DNA of 64,000 nt from Autumnicola tepida. GTDB taxonomy: Bacteria > Bacteroidota > Bacteroidia > Flavobacteriales > Flavobacteriaceae. The DNA lies in assembly GCF_031846485.1 (NCBI RefSeq), contig NZ_JAVRHQ010000013.1, positions 56,761 through 120,760 of the forward strand, in the 5' to 3' direction. This document shows positions 16,194 to 23,619 of the stretch, piece by piece. The notes beneath the pieces were generated by a model. That model was given only the letters and a program-made list of their open reading frames with translations, did no database searches and was not told where the DNA came from. Within the stretch, counting starts at the first letter, position 1. Every line of letters begins with the position of its first letter. The position numbers and the translations under genes are program-made.

Positions 16194-17408
16194 ATGGACA
16201 GTACACTAGGAATATTGAGGGAAGGCTATCCTTTTTTTCAGAAGAAGTTTGAGAAGCAAAATACCGATGTTCTAAAAACGAGGTTGCTTTTAAGAAAAAC
16301 ACTGGTGGTAAGGGGAGAGGAGGGAGCTGAAATTTTTTATGATCAGCAGAAATTCAAAAGAGAAGGCGCCACTCCTTCCCGCTTTAAAAAGACCCTTTTT
16401 GGGAAAAAAGGGGTGCAGGGTTTAGATGGCAAAGAGCATGTGGTGCGCAAAAAGCTGTTTATGCAATGCATGAGCAGGGATTCTATCAGCTCGCTTCAGC
16501 ATCATTTTGAGGTACTGTGGAGGATGCAGATTCCTGAATGGCGTACTAAGGAAGAAATTGTGCTCTTTGATGAAGTCGAAAAAATCCTTACCCAGGCTGG
16601 CTGCCAATGGGTGGGGGTGCCTTTGCCGGAAAAGGATATCAGGTTACGTACAAATCAGCTTTCTGAATTAATTGATTCTTCGGGAGGAGTGGGTTTACGT
16701 CACTACAAAGGAAGACGTGCCCGGAAGAAAGCGGAGAAATGGATTGAAGCACTGGTAGATAAAATAAGAAAAGAGAATAAACAAAATCCGGAAGAAGCTT
16801 CTATTCTTGGCAAATTCAGCCTTCACAGGGATTTGAATGGGAAGCTACTGGACAAAAAGATTGTAGCGGTAGAAATTTTGAACCTGATACGTCCCATTGT
16901 GGCAATCGCGCGATATATTGTTTTTTCGGCTATGGCACTGCATGAGCACCCGCAATATTATAAAAGGCTGAGGGGAAAACATGAAAATCTCGACCTGTAT
17001 TTTGTGCAGGAGGTAAGGAGGTTTTATCCTTTTTTTCCGTTTGTGGCTGCTATGGTAAAGGAGAAATTTTCATGGAATGGCGTTAGCTTTAAAAAGGGAA
17101 GAAGGGTGCTGCTGGATTTGTATGCCACCAACCACGATGAGAGAAACTGGACCAATGCCGGTATTTTTTATCCTGAACGTTTTGCAGACTGGGATGGAAG
17201 CGCTTTTAATTTTATTCCGCAGGGCGGGGGAGATCATAACCATAATCACCGTTGCGCGGGGGAATGGATAACAATTAATATAACCCGCGCTGCGATAAAT
17301 CTTTTGGTGAAAGAGATGGATTATGAAGTGCCAAAACAGGATTTACAAATTAAGATGTCCCGTATTCCTGCCATTCCCGGGAGCAGGTTTCGTATGAACA
17401 TTCAATAG
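16194..17408 (+). CDS. Cytochrome P450, CYP152-type fatty acid peroxygenase
   Basis: The 404-residue soluble P450 has the heme-ligand loop PQGGGDHNHNHRCAGEW with the cysteine at residue 354, and an Arg-Pro pair (R233-P234) in the I helix (NLIRPIVAIARY) in place of the usual acid-Thr pair. In CYP152 enzymes (P450 BS-beta, SP-alpha, OleT) this arginine binds the fatty acid carboxylate, which then takes part in using hydrogen peroxide, so no redox partner is needed. Products in the family are hydroxy fatty acids or terminal alkenes; I cannot say which here. A manganese catalase gene lies 0.8 kb downstream. Confidence 0.88.
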   Translation: MDSTLGILREGYPFFQKKFEKQNTDVLKTRLLLRKTLVVRGEEGAEIFYDQQKFKREGATPSRFKKTLFGKKGVQGLDGKEHVVRKKLFMQCMSRDSISSLQHHFEVLWRMQIPEWRTKEEIVLFDEVEKILTQAGCQWVGVPLPEKDIRLRTNQLSELIDSSGGVGLRHYKGRRARKKAEKWIEALVDKIRKENKQNPEEASILGKFSLHRDLNGKLLDKKIVAVEILNLIRPIVAIARYIVFSAMALHEHPQYYKRLRGKHENLDLYFVQEVRRFYPFFPFVAAMVKEKFSWNGVSFKKGRRVLLDLYATNHDERNWTNAGIFYPERFADWDGSAFNFIPQGGGDHNHNHRCAGEWITINITRAAINLLVKEMDYEVPKQDLQIKMSRIPAIPGSRFRMNIQ

Positions 17409-17739
17409 AAAGGGAGTAAATTATTAACCCATCCTCATTTATTCATTCTCCCTTTTTGGTGGTTCTATGAATCATAAATTCCGTCTATTTTTCATAGAGA
17501 TTAGTTATTACAATCAAATATTATAATAACTTATGTTTATCAATTATTTAACAGCCACTACCTGTTTTCTTTATTAATTTCGATTTCAGAAGAACGAAAA
17601 GAAGTCATCACGCTTATCTTTTTCGGGTACATTCTTCGAACACTATAGTGCTTTTAAAAAAAAGAAGAAAATCAACTACTCCCCGTGTATTTTCTTCCTG
17701 TACCAGGAATAAATTATAAACCAACTTAAATATTGAAAG
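17409..17739. other. Intergenic region with three inverted repeats, no gene seen
   Basis: No convincing reading frame is present. The AT-rich region holds TCTATGAA (17464-17471) / TTCATAGA (17491-17498), the perfect palindrome CACTATAGTG (17641-17650), and GAAGAAAAT (17664-17672) / ATTTTCTTC (17689-17697). The last could be part of the 5' leader of the SPW-repeat gene. Chance occurrence is possible at this base composition. Confidence 0.35.
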
Positions 17740-18099
17740 ATGATCAATACAAAAATTCATGGTATTCTGGACTACATGATGGGGGTATTACTAATTATAT
17801 CTCCATGGATCTTTAATTTACCAGAGGGGGCTGCTACCATTTTACCAATCGTCCTGGGAGCAGGGACAATATTATACAGTCTCCTTACGGTGTACGAACT
17901 TGGAGCCTATGGCCTAATCCCAATGCCTGTTCATCTTACTATAGATATACTGGCGGGGGTACTTTTAATTGCAGCTCCCTGGATTTTTGGTTTTTCTGAC
18001 AGGGTTTATCTGCCATTCGTAATTCTTGGGGCAATTGAAGTTTTAGCGGGCTTAATGACGGCTAAAAAACCGCTTACCCCAGAGTTGGAAAAGCGATAA
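17740..18099 (+). CDS. SPW repeat membrane protein
   Basis: The 119-residue protein has four hydrophobic segments in two similar halves, each with the family motif: GVLLIISPWIFNLPEG (15-30) and GVLLIAAPWIFGFSDR (about 71-86). SPW-repeat proteins are small integral membrane proteins without a proven function. ATG follows the purine-rich GAAAG. The manganese catalase gene follows after 110 bp on the same strand, so both may belong to a stress response. Confidence 0.85.
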   Translation: MINTKIHGILDYMMGVLLIISPWIFNLPEGAATILPIVLGAGTILYSLLTVYELGAYGLIPMPVHLTIDILAGVLLIAAPWIFGFSDRVYLPFVILGAIEVLAGLMTAKKPLTPELEKR

Positions 18100-18209
18100 A
18101 TGCTTTGCCAGATCTGTACCAGAAGATTTTCTTTAGGAGAAAGGGAATGAGGTGCAGCGAAAAATACTACAAGCTTTTTTATTTATTAACCACTAAAATC
18201 AATTAAATT

Positions 18210-19073
18210 ATGTTTTATCACGACGGAAAATTACAGTACGACGTAAAAGTCGACAAACCGAATCCGCAATTTGCCAGAATGCTACAGCAGGCAATTGGCG
18301 GAATTGAAGGAGAGATAAGGGTTTGCCTCCAATATCTCTTCCAGGCCTGGGGAGCAAGAGGCCCTGTAAAATATAAAGATATGCTTCTTGAGACCGGTAC
18401 AGAAGAAATTGCCCACATAGAAATGCTGGCTACCGCGGTAGCTTTAAACCTGGAAGGGGCAGACAACGATCTTAAAGATGAAGTTGCCAAAGATCCTTTT
18501 ATGGAGCAAATAATGGGTGGTGCAGATCCACGCCATATTCTTTCTACCGGGATGGCTGCAATGGCTACAGATAGTAATGGCGTTCCTTTTAATGGTTCCT
18601 GGGTAGTTGGAACTGGTAATATTGCCGCCGATATGCATGCGAATGTAATGGCAGAATCCAGCGGGAGACTCCTGGCTACAAGGCTGTGGAAATCTACCGA
18701 CGACAAAGGAATGAAAGATATGCTGTCTTTTCTTATCGCAAGGGATACCATGCACCAAAACCAATGGTTAGCCGTTCTTGAAGAACTTGGAGGGCCGGAA
18801 AATGTTCATCCTATTCCAAATAGTTTCCCGCAAGAGAAGGAAAATCCGAATTTCAACTATAATTTCCTTTCTACCCACATTAGTGGAGATTCCAATGCCC
18901 ACGGCAGGTGGAGTGAAGGAAAATCTATAGATGGCAAGGGAGAATTCACTTTTGAAAAAGCAGCACCTCAGGGCCGCAAGCCTGATTTAGGAGGGGCAAA
19001 TCCTGCAGGGTTTGCGCAAAAGGAGCAAATGAAAGAAAATGAATCTTTTATTAAATCTGCTTTTAAAAAGTAA
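18210..19073 (+). CDS. Manganese catalase (non-heme)
   Basis: The 287-residue protein matches the manganese catalase family. It has the first helix with GGIEGEIRVCLQYLFQAW (about 30-47), the metal-ligand helix ETGTEEIAHIEMLATAV (about 62-78), the GNIAADMHANVMAESSGRLLATRL helix and the second histidine segment ARDTMHQNQWLAVLEELGG. It disproportionates hydrogen peroxide at a di-manganese site. The C-terminal 80 residues are the usual extended tail. It ends about 30 bp before a strong terminator. Confidence 0.93.
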   Translation: MFYHDGKLQYDVKVDKPNPQFARMLQQAIGGIEGEIRVCLQYLFQAWGARGPVKYKDMLLETGTEEIAHIEMLATAVALNLEGADNDLKDEVAKDPFMEQIMGGADPRHILSTGMAAMATDSNGVPFNGSWVVGTGNIAADMHANVMAESSGRLLATRLWKSTDDKGMKDMLSFLIARDTMHQNQWLAVLEELGGPENVHPIPNSFPQEKENPNFNYNFLSTHISGDSNAHGRWSEGKSIDGKGEFTFEKAAPQGRKPDLGGANPAGFAQKEQMKENESFIKSAFKK

Positions 19074-19104
19074 ACAGGCAAAACTTTAATGTCATAAACA
19101 CTAA

Positions 19105-19128
19105 AAAGCCCGGCACCAGCCGGGCTTT
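19105..19128. terminator. Bidirectional rho-independent terminator
   Basis: A perfect 10-bp stem (AAAGCCCGGC / GCCGGGCTTT) with loop ACCA lies between the convergent catalase and SDR genes. It is followed by a T-rich stretch on the plus strand and by TTTTT on the minus strand, so it can serve both genes. Confidence 0.9.
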
Positions 19129-19154
19129 GGTTTTCCAAATAAAACGTTTATCTG

Positions 19155-19964
19155 TTATTCTTCATGAGTTTCATAAAATTGCTTTTGCATTTTTGACTGA
19201 AGGCTCTTCGGGATAGCCCTTCTTATAAAGGTCATTACCTTGTTGGGAGCGCCGGGAATATAGATCCTTTCTCCGTTCATCAGGGCTTTGTAAGCTCCCT
19301 TGGCTACTTCTTCAGGGGTTTGCATTAATTTATCCTTATGTGCCACCACTTCAGTATTTTCCATGTCTGCACGGGAAAAGAAATTTGTATCTGTAGGGCC
19401 GGGACAAAGGCAGGTAATGCTCACGTCGCTTCCCATATCTTCCAGTTCTGTTGCCAGAGCTTCAGAGAAGGAAACCACATAAGCTTTTGTGGCATGGTAA
19501 ACGGCTACTAAAGGCCCGGGTTGGAAACCTGCTACAGAACCTAACTGCAGAATTTTTCCCTCGTTTCTTTGTACCATTTCTTTCATATAAAGCTTTGTAA
19601 GCTGGGTGAGGGCAAGTATGTTCAAATGGATAATTTCCTGGTCTTTTTCAAAAGGAATATCCACAAAATTTCCACGCTGGCCTACCCCGGCATCGTTAAC
19701 AAGAATATTTACGGTCCTGTCTACCTTTTGTGCTTCATTAAATACTTCCTGCCCTGCGCCGTCGTGGGCAAGGTCCTTTACAATAGTGAAAACTTCCACT
19801 CCATGCTGATTCTGGATTTCGGAAGTAATGTTTTCAAGTTCTTTCTCATTCCTGGCTACCGCAATAATATCGTAGCCATTTTTACCAAATTCATGGGCAA
19901 GAGCTTTTCCTATGCCACTGGTAGCTCCGGTAAGGAGTACTGTTTTTTTACTTTCATTTGCCAT
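19155..19964 (-). CDS. Short-chain dehydrogenase/reductase
   Basis: The 269-residue protein has the SDR cofactor motif TGATSGIG (13-20), NDAG near 89 (the usual NNAG with Asp), the catalytic serine in GSVAG near 143 and the YHATK motif near 155-159. The C-terminal part with RRAIPKSLQSKMQ resembles DltE/YqjQ-like SDRs that act on lipids or carbonyls. The residue after the first strand (AVARNEKEL) favours NADP. No operon partner is visible; it converges on the catalase gene. Confidence 0.88.
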   Translation of the reverse strand: MANESKKTVLLTGATSGIGKALAHEFGKNGYDIIAVARNEKELENITSEIQNQHGVEVFTIVKDLAHDGAGQEVFNEAQKVDRTVNILVNDAGVGQRGNFVDIPFEKDQEIIHLNILALTQLTKLYMKEMVQRNEGKILQLGSVAGFQPGPLVAVYHATKAYVVSFSEALATELEDMGSDVSITCLCPGPTDTNFFSRADMENTEVVAHKDKLMQTPEEVAKGAYKALMNGERIYIPGAPNKVMTFIRRAIPKSLQSKMQKQFYETHEE

Positions 19965-20200
19965 TTTTTAATTTTTACGGTTAATAAACAAGTCCTAATA
20001 AGATAAACAACTTATGGATGTGGCCCTTTTAAAACTTTCATAAAAGAACGGAGAAAGAAAAGTGGTGTAAGGGATAAAAAGCCAATATTATTAAAGGAAA
20101 GAAGATAGTGAGCTTCAGTAAAGCTTTATACCTGAAAATGGAATTTTCCCGGGCTTGGGAGTATTAAAAGCCTTATGTTTAATTTTCTGCTGTAAAAAGA

Positions 20201-21613
20201 TCAGCGGTTCAGGAACTCCAGAATCTCGGTTTCAAAATTGGGGCTTTGAAATTTAGCATCACCATCTACAATTATTCCTGAAGGATCTATAAAGAAAATC
20301 TTATAAATATATTTTCTGAATACTTCCTTATCTATATTGCGGCTGGTAATTTGGTACTCGAATTTTTTATTATAATTATTAGCTGCTACGGTGCTCAGCC
20401 ATTCTTCGGTTTCCCCTTCGTCTATATTTATGCCGAGAAAATCTATGCCGGGATATTTTTTCCGGAGTTCCCGTACGTGTTTATGTTGCCACACATGATG
20501 GCTGGGCGAATGTATAGACCACACAAAGGCGATTGTTGGCTTTTCAAGGATTCCACGGTAATCAATCACTTCTTTAGAAGTGTTCAATAGTTTATTATTA
20601 TTAACAGAAGTTCCTACGAAATAATTTCTATGAATGGCTGCTAAATCCTGTGCCTGCTCCATGTTCTCATAATTAACCTCTTTCAATACCTCCAGAATGG
20701 AATCTACCCTTCCCTCTGTATCTGCCATGGTGATTCCACGGGTGGCAAGACGGTCCAGGAATTCATTTTTCATATTACTCAGGGAGGTAAGGGAATCTAT
20801 GAGAATAATACGGCGCTTTATATTATGGTAGCTGGCCAGGTCGTAACAATCTTGTGAAGGCTTAGCGATGGTGTCGCAGCCTTCTATAGATTTTGAACGT
20901 AAATAATCGTCTATTAAATTGGTATAAACATAGTAACTCTGTAGCTCTTTGTTGCTAAAATCGATTTTTTTTCGGTAGTCGTAAAAGTCCTCTGGAACTT
21001 CAGAAGTAAGGCCGTGATAATATTTTTCGATTAAAAAGGTGTAGCGTTCTCTTAAATCGTAATATTCATAATCAATTACCGTACGGGCAATGTTTTTGAA
21101 ATCTGACGAAAACTCCTCTCTTTTTTCCAGTTTTTCTAGTTTTTGAAGCCTTTCCTTCCTGATGGAATCTGTGATTTTCGCGAATCTTTCAGGTTTAATT
21201 TTATAATAAGAAAGAATAAGGTCGTTGTCCCTCTGATTGTTCAGGAACATATCCAGGAGAAAATTGCTTTTTTCACCACCTCTTCCGCTAAAGTTTAAAG
21301 AACGGTCAAATTGAAGGGTGTTCAGCCAGATAAGCAGGCTATCCCCGGGTTCTACGTATAAAATCTGATTTTCAGGGGGGTGTTTTAAAGTGTAGATTCC
21401 GGCTTCCAGATCTTCCAGATGTTTCCCAAACTGGTTTTCTTCATTAAGCGGAAGGGTATCCAGGTCATTACTATTTTGGGTCAAAATCACATAGTCCACA
21501 TTCGGATTTACGATTTGCCCCCCTATATAAGTAGTTTTATTGGATGAAGTTGACCTGTTACAGGCAGTACCCAGTAAAATTACTGAGAGAATTGAGATTA
21601 GATAGTGTCTCAT
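20201..21613 (-). CDS. Thioredoxin-fold (TlpA-like) lipoprotein lacking active-site cysteines
   Basis: The 470-residue protein has a lipobox (LGTAC, C18) and a TlpA/AhpC-like domain at the C-terminus (about residues 335-470), with the typical KPTIAFVW strand, FLGINIDE and FFIDPSGIIVDGDAK. The middle is helical. In TlpA proteins the strand is followed by WCxPC; here it is WSIHSPSHHVW (about 362-372), so no CxxC is present and no thiol redox activity is expected. A DUF4369-like N-terminal part is possible. A -7 box (TATATTTG, minus strand, 21660-21653) stands 40 bp before the start. Confidence 0.75.
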   Translation of the reverse strand: MRHYLISILSVILLGTACNRSTSSNKTTYIGGQIVNPNVDYVILTQNSNDLDTLPLNEENQFGKHLEDLEAGIYTLKHPPENQILYVEPGDSLLIWLNTLQFDRSLNFSGRGGEKSNFLLDMFLNNQRDNDLILSYYKIKPERFAKITDSIRKERLQKLEKLEKREEFSSDFKNIARTVIDYEYYDLRERYTFLIEKYYHGLTSEVPEDFYDYRKKIDFSNKELQSYYVYTNLIDDYLRSKSIEGCDTIAKPSQDCYDLASYHNIKRRIILIDSLTSLSNMKNEFLDRLATRGITMADTEGRVDSILEVLKEVNYENMEQAQDLAAIHRNYFVGTSVNNNKLLNTSKEVIDYRGILEKPTIAFVWSIHSPSHHVWQHKHVRELRKKYPGIDFLGINIDEGETEEWLSTVAANNYNKKFEYQITSRNIDKEVFRKYIYKIFFIDPSGIIVDGDAKFQSPNFETEILEFLNR

Positions 21614-21719
21614 CTAAGGAGAAGACTTGGATTTTCGGTATTAAAGGTTTATCAAATATATAAGCTGCAGGGGGCGGGTAGTGTTAATCGGGCGTTAAAA
21701 GGAATTTTCAAAACGTTAA

Positions 21720-21753
21720 TTGTTAGAAAAGACTGCATATTTAGCTATTTTTG
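21720..21753 (+). promoter_or_regulatory. Promoter of the ABC-F gene
   Basis: TTG at 21720-21722 and TATTTTTG at 21746-21753 match the flavobacterial -33 (TTG) and -7 (TAnnTTTG) elements with a 23-bp spacer, the upper end of the normal range. The ATG is 27 bp after the -7 box, which leaves a short leader. Confidence 0.6.
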
Positions 21754-21780
21754 CAAAAATTTAGATCTAAAATTTAGCTT

Positions 21781-23412
21781 ATGCTCTCAGTTTCAAATCT
21801 TTCAGTCCAGTTTGGGAAACGTGTTCTTTTTGATGAAGTGAACACCACCTTTACCCAGGGGAACTGCTACGGAATAATTGGTGCCAATGGTGCCGGAAAA
21901 TCGACTTTTCTCAAGATCCTGGCAGGCAAATCAGATCCCACTTCCGGCCACGTTCACCTGGAACCGGGAAAAAGGATGTCTGTCCTGGAACAAAACCACA
22001 ATCTGTATGATGAATATCCTGTTCTTGAAACGGTGATTAGAGGGAATAAGCCACTTTTTAAGATCAAGATGGAGATGGAAGAAATTTATGCCAAAGAGGA
22101 TTTCAGTGAGGCTGATGGCGAAAAAGTAGGGCTTCTGCAGGCAGAATTTGAAGAAATGGACGGCTGGAATGCCGAGAGTAGTGCCGCTTCCCTGCTTTCC
22201 AGTCTTGGCATAAAAGAAGATTTACATTATATGTTAATGCAGGACCTGGACGGGCAGCAAAAAGTGAGAGTGCTTTTGGCGCAGGCGCTTTTTGGAAATC
22301 CTGATGTGCTTATTATGGATGAGCCTACCAACGACCTGGATTATGAAGCGATCACCTGGCTGGAAAATTTCCTTGCGAATTACGATAACACGGTAATCGT
22401 GGTTTCTCACGACCGTCACTTCCTGGATTCCGTTTGTACCCATATTTCGGATATTGACTTTGGGAAAATAAACCACTTCAGCGGGAATTATACTTTCTGG
22501 TACGAATCTTCACAACTTGCCGCGAGGCAACGGGCGCAGCAGAACAAAAAAGCTGAAGAGAAGAAGAAAGAGCTGCAGGAGTTTATCCAACGTTTCAGCG
22601 CGAACGTTGCAAAATCCAAGCAGGCGACTTCCCGTAAAAAGATGATCGAGAAGTTAAACATTGAAGAAATAAAGCCTTCCAGCAGAAGGTATCCTGCCAT
22701 TATTTTTGAACGTGAGCGTGAAGCGGGAGACCAGATCCTTAATATTGAAGGTTTGGAAGCATCTATTGAAGGGGAGACACTATTTAAAAATGTAAATGTA
22801 AACCTGGCCAAGGGCGATAAGGTTGTGGTTTTCTCAAGGGATTCCAGGGCTACGACAACTTTTTACGAAATTATTAATGGCAGGCAGGAAGCAGTTGCCG
22901 GAAAATATTCCTGGGGAGTAACCACCACGCAATCTTATCTTCCTGTGGACAATGCCGAATATTTTGATAACGACCTTACACTTGTAGACTGGTTGCGCCA
23001 ATGGGCAAAAACCGAAGAAGAAAGGGAAGAGGTATATATTCGCGGGTTCCTTGGGAAAATGTTATTCAGTGGGGAAGAAGCTTTAAAAACCTGTCGTGTT
23101 CTTTCGGGAGGGGAAAAAGTAAGGTGCATGTTAAGCCGAATGATGATGTTAAGGGCAAACGTGTTGATGCTGGATGAACCTACAAACCACCTGGACCTGG
23201 AATCTATCACGGCCTTCAACAATTCGCTGAAGAATTTTAAGGGAACTGTTTTGTTCACTACTCATGACCATGAATTTGCCCAAACCGTGGCCAACAGAGT
23301 AATAGAATTAACTCCTAATGGCGCCATAGATCGTTATCTTTCTTTTGATGAATATATGAGTGACAAAAAAATAAAAGAGCAGCGTGAGAAAATGTACGGA
23401 GTAGAAGTATAA
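21781..23412 (+). CDS. ABC-F family ATPase (YbiT/Uup group)
   Basis: The 543-residue protein has two ABC domains joined by a charged linker (about 235-320), with no membrane segment, as in ABC-F ribosome-associated ATPases. Domain 1 has Walker A GANGAGKS (34-41) and Walker B LIMDEP (177-182), but its signature is DLDGQQ (155-160). Domain 2 has an intact LSGGE (441-445) and Walker B, but its Walker A position reads SRDSRATT (352-359). Because each ATP site joins Walker A of one domain to the signature of the other, one site is canonical and the other degenerate. Length and linker fit a translation factor rather than an antibiotic-resistance ARE protein, but this is inference. Confidence 0.88.
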   Translation: MLSVSNLSVQFGKRVLFDEVNTTFTQGNCYGIIGANGAGKSTFLKILAGKSDPTSGHVHLEPGKRMSVLEQNHNLYDEYPVLETVIRGNKPLFKIKMEMEEIYAKEDFSEADGEKVGLLQAEFEEMDGWNAESSAASLLSSLGIKEDLHYMLMQDLDGQQKVRVLLAQALFGNPDVLIMDEPTNDLDYEAITWLENFLANYDNTVIVVSHDRHFLDSVCTHISDIDFGKINHFSGNYTFWYESSQLAARQRAQQNKKAEEKKKELQEFIQRFSANVAKSKQATSRKKMIEKLNIEEIKPSSRRYPAIIFEREREAGDQILNIEGLEASIEGETLFKNVNVNLAKGDKVVVFSRDSRATTTFYEIINGRQEAVAGKYSWGVTTTQSYLPVDNAEYFDNDLTLVDWLRQWAKTEEEREEVYIRGFLGKMLFSGEEALKTCRVLSGGEKVRCMLSRMMMLRANVLMLDEPTNHLDLESITAFNNSLKNFKGTVLFTTHDHEFAQTVANRVIELTPNGAIDRYLSFDEYMSDKKIKEQREKMYGVEV

Positions 23413-23434
23413 AGTATTTTAACTGATAAAATTG

Positions 23435-23468
23435 AAAAAGCCTGGATCAACTTTGATTCAGGCTTTTT
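23435..23468 (+). terminator. Rho-independent terminator after the ABC-F gene
   Basis: AAAAAGCCTG and CAGGCTTTTT form a 10-bp stem, extended with one mismatch by ATCAA/TTGAT, 22 bp after the stop codon. The stem ends in a T run. It could also work on the opposite strand. Confidence 0.88.
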
Positions 23469-23619
23469 ACTTTGGCTAATTCAAATAAATTAAACTGATA
23501 AATTTATAAATCCTTTGCTCTCTGATTAACAGGTATTTAAATAATGCTTTGAGCCATAATTTTTACCTTTTTAACTCTTTTTCTTTTTTTCTTGAGTTTT
23601 CGGAGGAAACTCAAAATCG

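Noticed and set aside
21781..23412. An antibiotic-resistance ABC-F (ARE) protein
   Set aside because: The length, the linker and the lack of a long antibiotic-resistance loop fit the YbiT/Uup type; nothing in the context suggests resistance.
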